Positions 1 through 6,094 of a stretch of 6,094 bases of DNA are shown here, one piece after another. Both the position numbers and the translations under genes were made by a program. Under the pieces are notes generated by a model. That model searched no databases. It was not told the origin of the DNA and saw only the letters and a list, made by a program, of their open reading frames with translations. Positions within the stretch are counted from its first letter, which is position 1. The number at the start of each line of letters is the position of its first letter. This stretch comes from Cytophagaceae bacterium (GTDB lineage: Bacteria; Bacteroidota; Bacteroidia; Cytophagales; Spirosomataceae): positions 1-6,094 of the forward strand of contig CANHCG010000120.1 of assembly GCA_947459055.1 (NCBI GenBank), given 5' to 3'.

Positions 1-1313
1 CATTTTTGAGTCTCCGGCGTATATTCTTTACGCTTTTTACCATTCACTAAGGTCTCCGTTTGTAAACCCCAAGTCTCATTAAACGTTATCCAAGAAAAGA
101 TGGACGGGTGATTAAAATCCCGATCAATCATTTCACGCAATGTCACCTCCGTTTCCTTCCTCATGTCCGCATCCGGTTCGCCCCACGAATTAGGCACATC
201 CGCCATGACCAATAAACCCAATTTATCCGCCCAATACAATTTGCGCGGTACCTCGATTTTCACGTGTGTCCGAATCCCATTCAACCCAATCCGCTTACTC
301 CGCATGATTTCCTCCCGCATAAAATCGTCCGTAGGAAAGGTATAAAAACCCTCCGGATGATAACTTTGGTCGAGGGCCAACTGCAAATAAATCGGTTTAT
401 TATTCAACGCAATGTACGGAATCGTCGACCCTGGCAAAGGCATCACCGAAATTTTTCGCATACCAAAATAGCCCTTCAACTGATCTGCCTGCGCACCCTC
501 GCCCACTGAAACTTGGTAATCATATAAAAAAGGATCTTCTAAGGTCCATAAATGAGCATTCGCTAATGAAAAAACTAGACTAACCTCGCGCGCGCCAGCC
601 GAAACAGACTGACTTAGGCGTTGGCCATTCGCCAAGGACACCTGAACCACCGTATTGGCTTTGGCAGCCTCGGCTAATTTGACATGAAATGTGGCCGTTG
701 ACCGATCTATATCCGGCACCACCTGTGTTTTTTCAACATATTGTGCACCGCGGGCCTCCAAATAAATCGTTTGCCATATCCCCCGCGCATTACCATAGCC
801 CTGTTTGCCATACAACGTAAACATCCGACGCTTGTCATCGACCCGAATTACGAGTGAATGCGCCTTCCCCGCCACGATGAATTTGCTTAATTCAAACGAA
901 AAAGGCGTATATCCTCCTTCATGAGAACCTATTTTTTGACCATCCAAATACACATCCGTTTTCCAATCCGATGCCCCAATCACGACAAAAGTCCGTTTCC
1001 CATTCCAATCGGCAGGCACCTGAATCTTTTTCCGATACCAAGCAATATCCGCATCGTCTTTGACGCCCGATAATGCTGATCCCCATGGAAAGGGCACATG
1101 AATGATTTGATTAAATTTTTGACCCGCCATGAACCAAGATTCCTTCTCCCCTTGATCTTTTGCATCAAAAGCAAATTCCCAATCGCCATTCAAATTTTGC
1201 CATTGGCTACGTTCAAAATCAGGCCGAGGATGTTCAGGAAGAATCATATTTGTTTGCCCAAAAACAAGAGCAGTACAACTAAGCAAAATGCTTAGAAAGG
1301 TAATTTTTATCAT
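1..1313 (-). CDS. Secreted glycoside hydrolase family 2 protein (beta-galactosidase/beta-glucuronidase-like), 3' end missing
   Basis: The frame is open from an ATG at 1313 to the left edge, giving 437 residues without a stop. Residues 1-20 form a signal peptide (basic start, then a hydrophobic FLSILL core, ending LVFGQ), so the enzyme is probably exported. Residues about 25-190 fit the GH2 jelly-roll sugar-binding domain (NLNGDWEFAFD at 40-50, DVYLDGQKIG at 120-129, GYGNARGIWQTIYLE at 172-186). Residues about 191-293 fit the immunoglobulin-like domain. The TIM barrel begins near 298 and contains NHPSIFSWITFNETWG (401-416), where Asn412-Glu413 is the GH2 acid/base signature. The nucleophile glutamate would lie beyond the window. 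An in-frame ATG at 1358 would add 15 residues but bury the signal peptide, so 1313 is preferred. The family hydrolyses beta-linked galactosides, glucuronides, mannosides and others; the substrate cannot be told here. No SusC/SusD or other glycan genes are visible. Family assignment is firm, specificity unknown. Confidence 0.93.
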   Translation of the reverse strand, partial: MIKITFLSILLSCTALVFGQTNMILPEHPRPDFERSQWQNLNGDWEFAFDAKDQGEKESWFMAGQKFNQIIHVPFPWGSALSGVKDDADIAWYRKKIQVPADWNGKRTFVVIGASDWKTDVYLDGQKIGSHEGGYTPFSFELSKFIVAGKAHSLVIRVDDKRRMFTLYGKQGYGNARGIWQTIYLEARGAQYVEKTQVVPDIDRSTATFHVKLAEAAKANTVVQVSLANGQRLSQSVSAGAREVSLVFSLANAHLWTLEDPFLYDYQVSVGEGAQADQLKGYFGMRKISVMPLPGSTIPYIALNNKPIYLQLALDQSYHPEGFYTFPTDDFMREEIMRSKRIGLNGIRTHVKIEVPRKLYWADKLGLLVMADVPNSWGEPDADMRKETEVTLREMIDRDFNHPSIFSWITFNETWGLQTETLVNGKKRKEYTPETQK

Positions 1314-1397
1314 GGTTTGAATAGGTTTATTCTGACAAATTTGGGAAAAAAACTTCATCTTTCCGTTTAATTTTAATTTTAAAGGTATTTTTGCAGG
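1314..1397. promoter_or_regulatory. Divergent AT-rich spacer between the GH2 gene and gpsA
   Basis: This 84-base spacer must hold the 5' signals of both diverging genes. It contains a tandem TTTTAA-like repeat (about 1366-1383). A possible gpsA promoter is TTTG at 1316-1319 and CAAATTTG at 1336-1343; the latter matches the Bacteroidota -7 motif TAnnTTTG except at its first base, but the 16-base spacing is short. CAAATTTG is palindromic, so it could serve either strand. A full match, TATTTTTG at 1386-1393, lies too close to the gpsA ATG to give a normal leader. No Shine-Dalgarno sequence is seen on either side. The promoter choice is a guess. Confidence 0.3.
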
Positions 1398-2423
1398 ATG
1401 ACGAATTTAGAAGAATTAAAAAAGAAGATTCCAAAGCAAATTGCGGTGATTGGTGGAGGTAGCTGGGCCACAGCCCTCGTGAAAATTCTTTCTGAGAATC
1501 AAGTGAAGATCAAGTGGTGGATTCGTCGGAAATCAGACGTCGAATTCATCCGTAAATACAACCACAATCCAAGCTACTTAACGGACGTGGCCATTAATCC
1601 CCGGAAAGTAAAGACTTACAGCAAGATGTCTGATGCGCTTCATGGCGTGGAATTTATCATTTTGGCGGTTCCGGCGGCCTTTATTCCGGCTACCTTAAAG
1701 GACCTCAATAAAAAGCATTTCGAAGGAAAAAAAATCGTTTCTGCCATCAAGGGAATGATTCCAGAAGAGAATTTATTGGTCACCGATTGGATCGAGCGGG
1801 AATTTAATTTACCCATCGGCCAAACCTGCGTCATCGCCGGCCCATGCCATGCGGAAGAAGTCGCCCTAGAGAAACAATCTTATTTGACGATTGCCTCTCC
1901 GAATTTACAAGTAGCACAATCCTTCGCTGACTTATTGAATTGCCGTTTCCTACAAGCCAACGCCATCGAAGATTTATATGGCGTGGAATATTGCGCCGTT
2001 ATTAAAAACATCATCGCGATGGCATGCGGAATTACGAGGGGTTTGGGTTTTGGAGATAATTTCCAAGCGGTATTAGTCAGCAACGCGATGCAAGAGATCA
2101 AATTATTTCTTGATGCCGTATATCCCAAAGTAAATCGTGACCTGAATAATTCTGGTTACTTGGGTGATTTATTGGTGACTGCTTATTCCCAGTTTTCGAG
2201 AAATCGGACCTTTGGGAATATGATTGGTCGGGGCTATTCTGTCAAATCGGCACAAATCGAGATGAATATGATCGCCGAGGGCTATTATGCCGTGCGAAGT
2301 ATTTATTTGATTTCCAAACAGCATCACATCAAATTGCCCATCATCGACGCGGTATACCACATTGTCTATGAAAAAGCAAATCCGCTGACGGAAATGAATA
2401 CCCTCAAAGGCTTCCTGAAATAA
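1398..2423 (+). CDS. gpsA: NAD(P)H-dependent glycerol-3-phosphate dehydrogenase GpsA
   Basis: This cytosolic enzyme reduces dihydroxyacetone phosphate to sn-glycerol-3-phosphate, the backbone precursor of phospholipids. The 341-residue length is normal for the family. The Rossmann nucleotide-binding loop IAVIGGGSWATAL is at 15-27, the conserved SAIKGM with Lys118 at 115-120, and GPCHAEEVA at 148-156. The catalytic lysine is Lys203 in VEYCAVIKNIIAMACG (196-211). The substrate-binding signature GDLLVT followed by SRNR lies at 256-270. The GPSH motif familiar from E. coli reads GPCH here (Cys150), which I would expect to be tolerated. The ATG at 1398 starts just before the Rossmann strand, as expected, without a clear ribosome binding site. 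The gene is divergent from the GH2 gene and its TAA stop abuts the stop of the convergent HIT gene with no spacer. Identification is very secure. Confidence 0.97.
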   Translation: MTNLEELKKKIPKQIAVIGGGSWATALVKILSENQVKIKWWIRRKSDVEFIRKYNHNPSYLTDVAINPRKVKTYSKMSDALHGVEFIILAVPAAFIPATLKDLNKKHFEGKKIVSAIKGMIPEENLLVTDWIEREFNLPIGQTCVIAGPCHAEEVALEKQSYLTIASPNLQVAQSFADLLNCRFLQANAIEDLYGVEYCAVIKNIIAMACGITRGLGFGDNFQAVLVSNAMQEIKLFLDAVYPKVNRDLNNSGYLGDLLVTAYSQFSRNRTFGNMIGRGYSVKSAQIEMNMIAEGYYAVRSIYLISKQHHIKLPIIDAVYHIVYEKANPLTEMNTLKGFLK

Positions 2424-2816
2424 TTACAAAAAGGAACGAATCAAGGCCGCGGTTTGCGCTAAGGATTCCTGACTTGGCTTCAACTTTTCTTGGGAAAAAT
2501 TGATATCTAACATCCGGTTCATCGGCACCAAATGCACATGCGCATGCGGCACCTCTAAACCAATTACCGCCACACCCACTCGCTTACAAGGAATTGCCTT
2601 TTTGATGGCAGGTGCTATTTTTTGGGCGAATTTCATCAAGTCACCTAATACTTCCGGTTCCAAATCAAAAATATAATCAATCTCTTGTTTAGGTATTACC
2701 AAAGTATGGCCCTCCACGAGCGGCATCACATCCAAAAAGGCTAGGAAACGGTCATCCTCGGCGATGAGGTGACAAGGAATTTCCCGATTGACAATCTTCG
2801 TAAATATCGTGCTCAT
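2424..2816 (-). CDS. HIT (histidine triad) family nucleotide-binding protein
   Basis: A complete 130-residue cytosolic protein of typical HIT/HINT size. The histidine triad is HAHVHLV at 91-97 (His91, His93, His95); in the family the middle histidine, here His93, attacks the alpha-phosphate of a nucleotide substrate. An earlier family motif, FLDVMPLVEGHTLVIPK (27-43), contributes to the nucleotide pocket. Family members hydrolyse nucleoside phosphoramidates, aminoacyl-adenylates or dinucleoside polyphosphates; which applies here cannot be read from the sequence. The ATG is preceded by the kup stop with one base between (TAA-T-ATG), so the gene is probably translated from the kup transcript, perhaps by coupled reinitiation. 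Its own stop touches that of gpsA on the opposite strand. Why it is paired with a potassium transporter is not evident. Family assignment is firm. Confidence 0.95.
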   Translation of the reverse strand: MSTIFTKIVNREIPCHLIAEDDRFLAFLDVMPLVEGHTLVIPKQEIDYIFDLEPEVLGDLMKFAQKIAPAIKKAIPCKRVGVAVIGLEVPHAHVHLVPMNRMLDINFSQEKLKPSQESLAQTAALIRSFL

Positions 2817-2817
2817 A

Positions 2818-4779
2818 TTAATCGATTCGACGTAAATTACATTTAGACACCGGTTTGATGATCAGTGGCACCTTCTCCAATTTCACCGCATCACTATCCA
2901 AGCCAAACCACTTGTCTTCAGAAGGCGTAAACTGCTTTACAAAGAAATAGGCCTTCATGACCATCCGATCTAATAATGGCAACTCATTGTCAAACGAAAG
3001 GAATTTCTCGAGAACAACAAAACGGAAATCACCGATCACATTTTGCTCGTTCAACGATTTATAGCGGGACGTAATATCCACTTCTCCACGAGAAACCATT
3101 TCCTCGACTACTTTGCGGAAGTACAAATTAATTTTTTGTTCCACTCGGAAACCTAATTTGAAATTCACTTTAATGATGTCATCGCGCTCGATTACCGTCA
3201 CTTTGTAATCCATCGTATAAGGTTCATCGAGGGTATCCACATGGACAAACCAATAGATATCGGCCTTCTTAGGGCGTCGTTGGAATATGGAATAAATGAT
3301 TTTAGATTCGATATCCGTAACCCGACCCGCATTCGACATAAAGACCAAATGTGTCGCATATTTAGGAATCGTTTCATCCTTGCTTAAATCTTTTAAAGGC
3401 TCAATGTAATCGGCCAATTTCTCGTATTCGGTCAATTTATTCTTAATCCGAGAGGCACGGAACCAAACCCACATGACCAAAATAATCACCCCAGCGATGA
3501 ACAAAGAAACATAACCTCCATGCCAAAACTTCTGCAAATTAGCCACTAAAAAGGAGCCTTCCAGGGAAACATAAACCACAAGAAAGAGAAGAATAAACCA
3601 CATATCTACCTTTTTGATGTGTAAATAATAGGCCATTAAGGATGTTGTCATTAACATAGTTAAGGTAATCGCTAATCCATAAGCGGCTTCCATATTTGTC
3701 GATTCGCGGAACCAAAGGACTACCCCTACGCAACCCATCCACAGAAGAACGTTGATGGAAGGTACATACAACTGGCCTTTTTGATCCGAAGGATAAATCA
3801 ATCGTACTTTTGGCCAAAAATTTAAACGAATCGCCTCAGAAATCAAGGTAAATGAGCCTGAAATCAACGCTTGGGAAGCAATAACCGCAGCGGCAGTAGC
3901 GACCATGATACCTGAGAATAAAAATTCACGCGGCAACAATTCGAAGATAGGTTTACGGCCATTTAATAACATTCCTTGGTGAGCAAGCAACCAAGCCCCT
4001 TGGCCAAAATATTGCAATAAAAGAGCGATTTTTACAAAAATCCACGATATTCGGATATTACCTCGGCCACAATGACCTAGGTCCGAATACAAAGCCTCCG
4101 CACCTGTCGTACACAAGAAAACCGCACCTAGTGTCCAGAAACCTGCGCTTCCTGCTTGATGTGTGGTTAATAATTCCCAAGCATAAACCGGTGAAATGGC
4201 GCGAAGAATAGACCAATCTTGTTGGATCCACAAAATCCCTGTCACCCCGAGCATCGAAAACCAAAGCAACATAATCGGGCCAAAAAACTTGCCCACCACT
4301 TTCGTACCAAAGATTTGAAATAAAAATAAAACCGTTAAAATGACAATGACCAGAGGGACCGTATCCGTTACAAAAGGAGTCCCATCTTTATGATGAAGCA
4401 TTTTAAGCCCTTCCACGGCGGAAGCCACGGAAATGGGCGGAGTTATAATTCCATCGGCCAATAAAGTCGCGCCCCCAATAATCGCCGGAAGGGTCAACCA
4501 TTTCGCATGCCGACGAACCAACGCAAATAAAGCGAATATTCCTCCCTCCCCTTTATTGTCCGCACGAAGAATTAAAATCACATACTTCATCGTCGTCTGA
4601 AGGGTCAATGTCCAGAAAATACATGACAAACCACCCAAAACAGTCATCGAATTAATGGGTTCCTTATCGATTACCGCTTGCATCACGTACAAAGGAGAAG
4701 TCCCGATATCTCCGTAAATGATTCCCATAGCCACTAATAATCCAGCCGCGGAAAATTTATTTTTATGTTTTTGTTCCAT
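2818..4779 (-). CDS. kup: Kup-family potassium uptake permease
   Basis: A 653-residue KUP/HAK/KT transporter (E. coli Kup has 622 residues), expected to import K+ with H+ across the inner membrane. The family signature YGDIGTSPLY is at 22-31, GEGGIFAL at 77-84, ADGIITPPISVASAVEG at 108-124, TTGAEALYSDLGH at 224-236, QYFGQGAWLL at 256-265 and ASQALISGSFTLISEA at 301-316. Acidic residues in conserved motifs (Asp24, Asp109, Glu123, Glu228) are present; in the family such residues matter for transport. About twelve membrane segments can be drawn between residues 11 and 441, followed by a soluble cytoplasmic C-terminal domain of some 210 residues. The ATG at 4779 gives a normal short N-terminus; no Shine-Dalgarno sequence is seen. 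A good Bacteroidota promoter lies upstream, giving a leader of about 115 bases. The HIT gene follows after one base, suggesting a two-gene operon. Confidence 0.97.
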   Translation of the reverse strand: MEQKHKNKFSAAGLLVAMGIIYGDIGTSPLYVMQAVIDKEPINSMTVLGGLSCIFWTLTLQTTMKYVILILRADNKGEGGIFALFALVRRHAKWLTLPAIIGGATLLADGIITPPISVASAVEGLKMLHHKDGTPFVTDTVPLVIVILTVLFLFQIFGTKVVGKFFGPIMLLWFSMLGVTGILWIQQDWSILRAISPVYAWELLTTHQAGSAGFWTLGAVFLCTTGAEALYSDLGHCGRGNIRISWIFVKIALLLQYFGQGAWLLAHQGMLLNGRKPIFELLPREFLFSGIMVATAAAVIASQALISGSFTLISEAIRLNFWPKVRLIYPSDQKGQLYVPSINVLLWMGCVGVVLWFRESTNMEAAYGLAITLTMLMTTSLMAYYLHIKKVDMWFILLFLVVYVSLEGSFLVANLQKFWHGGYVSLFIAGVIILVMWVWFRASRIKNKLTEYEKLADYIEPLKDLSKDETIPKYATHLVFMSNAGRVTDIESKIIYSIFQRRPKKADIYWFVHVDTLDEPYTMDYKVTVIERDDIIKVNFKLGFRVEQKINLYFRKVVEEMVSRGEVDITSRYKSLNEQNVIGDFRFVVLEKFLSFDNELPLLDRMVMKAYFFVKQFTPSEDKWFGLDSDAVKLEKVPLIIKPVSKCNLRRID

Positions 4780-4793
4780 TATTTCGTTTCGGA

Positions 4794-4809
4794 GGGTAAA
4801 ATTTTATCC
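4794..4809. repeat. 16-base palindrome, one mismatched pair, before the kup start
   Basis: The core TAAAATTTTA (4797-4806) is a perfect 10-base palindrome. It is flanked by GG/CC pairs (4794-4795 with 4808-4809), with one mismatch at 4796/4807. It lies where the ribosome would load on kup mRNA. With no natural loop it is more plausible as a DNA site than as an RNA hairpin. AT-rich palindromes of this size are common by chance. Confidence 0.3.
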
Positions 4810-4872
4810 AATCAAAAAGGGTTTGCCGTTAGAATCCAAATTTTGCAAATAATTGTACTATTTTACGTCGAT

Positions 4873-4892
4873 TTCTTGACATATTTCAAGAA
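4873..4892. repeat. 20-base palindrome, one mismatched pair, at the start of the kup transcript
   Basis: The arms TTCTTGA (4873-4879) and TCAAGAA (4886-4892) are exact inverse complements around CATATT. The central ATAT is also symmetric, so only the pair 4880/4885 fails. It begins at or just after the inferred transcription start, a typical position for a repressor operator; alternatively it forms a 7-base-pair stem with a six-base loop at the 5' end of kup mRNA. Confidence 0.5.
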
Positions 4893-4899
4893 GCGGAGG

Positions 4900-4929
4900 C
4901 AAATATACCTTCAATTTTGATATATCAAA
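4900..4929 (-). promoter_or_regulatory. Bacteroidota-type promoter of kup (TTTG -33, TATATTTG -7)
   Basis: On the minus strand, TTTG (4926-4929) and TATATTTG (4900-4907) are separated by 18 bases. The second is a perfect match to the Bacteroidota -7 consensus TAnnTTTG, and the spacing is one base below the commonly cited 19. The orientation points at kup, with an inferred start near 4893-4895. It is the only full -7 match I found in the spacer. Confidence 0.7.
4916..4929. repeat. Perfect 14-base palindrome covering the kup -33 box
   Basis: TTTGATATATCAAA (4916-4929) is its own reverse complement. Its minus-strand TTTG is the proposed -33 element, so a dimeric regulator bound here would compete with or contact RNA polymerase at the promoter. 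The regulator is unknown, and the AT-rich composition makes a chance origin possible. Confidence 0.45.
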
Positions 4930-4966
4930 TAGGCTTTTTGAATTTTATTAGGAAGCAGCTTTTAAG

Positions 4967-4980
4967 GTACTGAGCAGTAC
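4967..4980 (-). terminator. Small hairpin after the copper monooxygenase gene, possible weak terminator
   Basis: GTACTG (4967-4972) and CAGTAC (4975-4980) are exact inverse complements with two bases between them, starting four bases after the stop codon of the upstream gene. The stem is short and no T-tract follows on the minus strand (the next bases are CTTAAAAG), so it may only mark or protect a 3' end. Read-through into kup cannot be excluded. Confidence 0.3.
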
Positions 4981-4984
4981 GTGC

Positions 4985-6094
4985 TTAGAGGTTATAATAG
5001 TAGCCAAAGATGATGTTCATTTCATCTTCTGAAGTAAGTCCAAAACTCAAGGTTTTTGATGTATTGTTCACATAGGTGACCACGGAGGTTAATCCCTCGC
5101 CTTTTTTCAATAGAATCGGTTGGGCATAATTGATGACTTTAGGATGCGCCCAGTCGGTATCCTCGTAAATAATTTCTCCATCACGAGATCCGCCTTTGAT
5201 TTTAATTTGAAATAACTTTCCTCGCTCATGCGTGTGTGAGGTTAGGGAAACAATGGCAACATCCGAATCGAAGGTGAAACTTTTAGAAACAACTGTCGTC
5301 TGATTCGCCGGTAAGCTAAATGAAGTGTTATTAAAATCAATCATATTCACCACTTTTTTCACCTGCGCCGCAGGAACGGTGTAAAGATTGACATAGTTTT
5401 CCCCAAATAAATTATCCTTCGTCTTATTAAAATAATGAGGATTCAAATCGATCGACGCGTTCGCAGGTAATAGAATTGCCGTACCCTCTGGAAAAGTATA
5501 ATCAGAATTAGGATCGGTTCCTCCACCCAAAAATATATGATTAGACATTTGAATCACCGTGGCAATATTTAGAGAGTTGTCTAAATTTCGAAGATCTCGC
5601 ACCTCATTGAGGGCTGGCAAGACATTTTTAGAACGAAAATCATACAAAACCATGTGATGAGAATTCGATCTCGATTTAAGTTTGATCCGATTGACGTAAA
5701 TGGGTTCCGAATTATTCAAAGGTTTCCGCACAAATAATTCGCGCTCAAAATTGGGTGCGACAATAAATCGATCCACTTTAAGCTGCAAACCCGTCTTCCC
5801 CTCTTTGGCTGGAGGATCCAAGCTTATAAAATCGGTAGGTTCGGTAAAACTAGGCGTCGTGTCATCCAATAATTTCGAATCCACCACCACGCCCTTGTCG
5901 GGGGCCCCTGCTTCAATCCATTTTTGAACAAAATCCAATTGGCCCTTGCTCACCGGCTTGCCACCCAATGGCATGGGAGCCCCGTAATTTGCCATCACAT
6001 GATGACTTTGGTCCCAATTTAATTTATGATAAAGTAGACTTTCTGTGGAAGAAAATTTCTTTACTCGGGATAGCTTATTTGAAACGGCAACCGA
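4985..6094 (-). CDS. Cytochrome c domain fused to a PHM-like copper type II monooxygenase, 5' end missing
   Basis: The frame is open to the right edge, so 369 residues are visible. A GTG at 5998 could be mistaken for the start, but the homologous-looking sequence continues upstream of it. Counting from the edge, residues 16-67 look like the end of a c-type cytochrome domain: SLLYHKL, then GAPMPLGG with the likely axial Met41, and QLDFVQKWIEAG. The haem CxxCH would lie outside the window. The rest resembles copper type II, ascorbate-dependent monooxygenases. The CuH site is His146-His147 (SHHMVLY; codons 5654-5659) and His220 (NPHYF; 5435-5437). The CuM site is His287 and His289 (HTH; 5228-5236) and Met359 (EMNIIFGYYY; 5018-5020). 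There is no cysteine in the visible part. PHM hydroxylates a C-H bond next to an amide; the substrate here is unknown. Probably periplasmic or exported. Fold and metal sites are likely, activity is inferred. Confidence 0.82.
   Translation of the reverse strand, partial: SVAVSNKLSRVKKFSSTESLLYHKLNWDQSHHVMANYGAPMPLGGKPVSKGQLDFVQKWIEAGAPDKGVVVDSKLLDDTTPSFTEPTDFISLDPPAKEGKTGLQLKVDRFIVAPNFERELFVRKPLNNSEPIYVNRIKLKSRSNSHHMVLYDFRSKNVLPALNEVRDLRNLDNSLNIATVIQMSNHIFLGGGTDPNSDYTFPEGTAILLPANASIDLNPHYFNKTKDNLFGENYVNLYTVPAAQVKKVVNMIDFNNTSFSLPANQTTVVSKSFTFDSDVAIVSLTSHTHERGKLFQIKIKGGSRDGEIIYEDTDWAHPKVINYAQPILLKKGEGLTSVVTYVNNTSKTLSFGLTSEDEMNIIFGYYYNL

Larger units (their letters stand above)
4780..4895 (-). 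other. Long kup 5' leader with palindromes and a possible 17-codon leader ORF
   Basis: If the promoter at 4900-4929 is used, transcription should start near 4893-4895, leaving about 115 untranslated bases before kup. The leader opens with an inverted repeat (4873-4892). The ATG of a short frame (4882 to 4829, minus strand) lies inside that repeat; it would encode MSRNRRKIVQLFAKFGF, a small basic peptide, and stop 49 bases before kup. A further palindrome (4794-4809) lies about 14 bases before the kup ATG. I recognise no known riboswitch consensus. The leader peptide is speculative, since a frame this short is expected by chance. Confidence 0.35.

Noticed and set aside
163..509. Two overlapping plus-strand ORFs of 60 and 81 codons
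   Set aside because: They lie entirely opposite the GH2 coding frame, which shows clear domain motifs, and their products have no recognisable features.
980..1295. Short ORFs on both strands in the start region of the GH2 gene
   Set aside because: Both are shadows: the GH2 frame is continuous here and encodes the signal peptide and sugar-binding domain.
1275..1313. Possible lipobox (LLSC) in the GH2 signal peptide
   Set aside because: The hydrophobic stretch continues past the Cys (TALVF) to a typical GQ cleavage region, so an ordinary signal peptidase I site fits better.
1386..1393. TATTTTTG, a full match to the Bacteroidota -7 motif
   Set aside because: It ends five bases before the gpsA ATG and has no TTG at the expected -33 distance, so it would give a leaderless or truncated message. 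Probably a chance match.
1640..2360. Three minus-strand ORFs of 63-82 codons
   Set aside because: They are antisense to gpsA, whose catalytic motifs span the same bases.
2412..2436. TTCCT/AGGAA inverted repeat over the gpsA and HIT stops
   Set aside because: Five-base arms with a 15-base loop and no strong GC stem or T-tract are too weak to call a terminator.
3539..4264. Minus-strand ORFs of 92 and 68 codons within kup
   Set aside because: They are out-of-frame readings of the Kup membrane segments, with implausible composition.
4780..4895. A known riboswitch (for example a c-di-AMP or potassium sensor) in the kup leader
   Set aside because: No recognisable conserved core was seen, and such a claim would need a covariance search.
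5700..5927. Plus-strand ORF of 75 codons
   Set aside because: It is antisense to the copper monooxygenase frame, with no start-site or domain support.

Overview
The window looks like ordinary chromosomal DNA from a member of the Bacteroidota, probably of the Cytophagales type. This rests on a clear Bacteroidota-style promoter (TTTG, 18-base spacer, TATATTTG), start codons with AT-rich upstream regions and no convincing Shine-Dalgarno sequence, moderate GC content, and the style of the proteins (a secreted family 2 glycoside hydrolase, a single-polypeptide Kup transporter, and a probable haem c/copper monooxygenase fusion). The lineage is inferred from these traits, not from a marker gene. No RNA genes, CRISPR array, insertion sequence or phage genes are visible.

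Layout. Bases 1-1313 (minus strand) hold the N-terminal 437 residues of an exported GH2 glycoside hydrolase whose 3' end lies outside the window. A short AT-rich divergent spacer (1314-1397) separates it from gpsA (1398-2423, plus strand), a complete NAD(P)H-dependent glycerol-3-phosphate dehydrogenase. gpsA ends back-to-back, with no spacer, against a HIT-family gene (2424-2816, minus strand). One base upstream of the HIT gene is kup (2818-4779, minus strand), so the two probably form a kup-HIT transcription unit. A 205-base spacer (4780-4984) carries the kup promoter, three palindromic elements, a possible 17-codon leader ORF, and a small hairpin just after the upstream gene. From 4985 to the window end (minus strand) lies the C-terminal 369 residues of a protein that joins the tail of a c-type cytochrome domain to a copper type II monooxygenase domain resembling peptidylglycine alpha-hydroxylating monooxygenase (PHM). 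Its reading frame is open to the right edge.

The genes do not form one pathway. GpsA supplies sn-glycerol-3-phosphate for phospholipids, Kup imports potassium, the HIT protein is a small nucleotide hydrolase or transferase, and the GH2 enzyme and copper protein probably act outside the cytoplasm. The points most worth a second look are the copper protein, which keeps all six expected copper ligands but has no cysteine and lacks the peptide-binding arginine of PHM, and the palindrome-rich kup leader. I see no convincing new multi-gene system.
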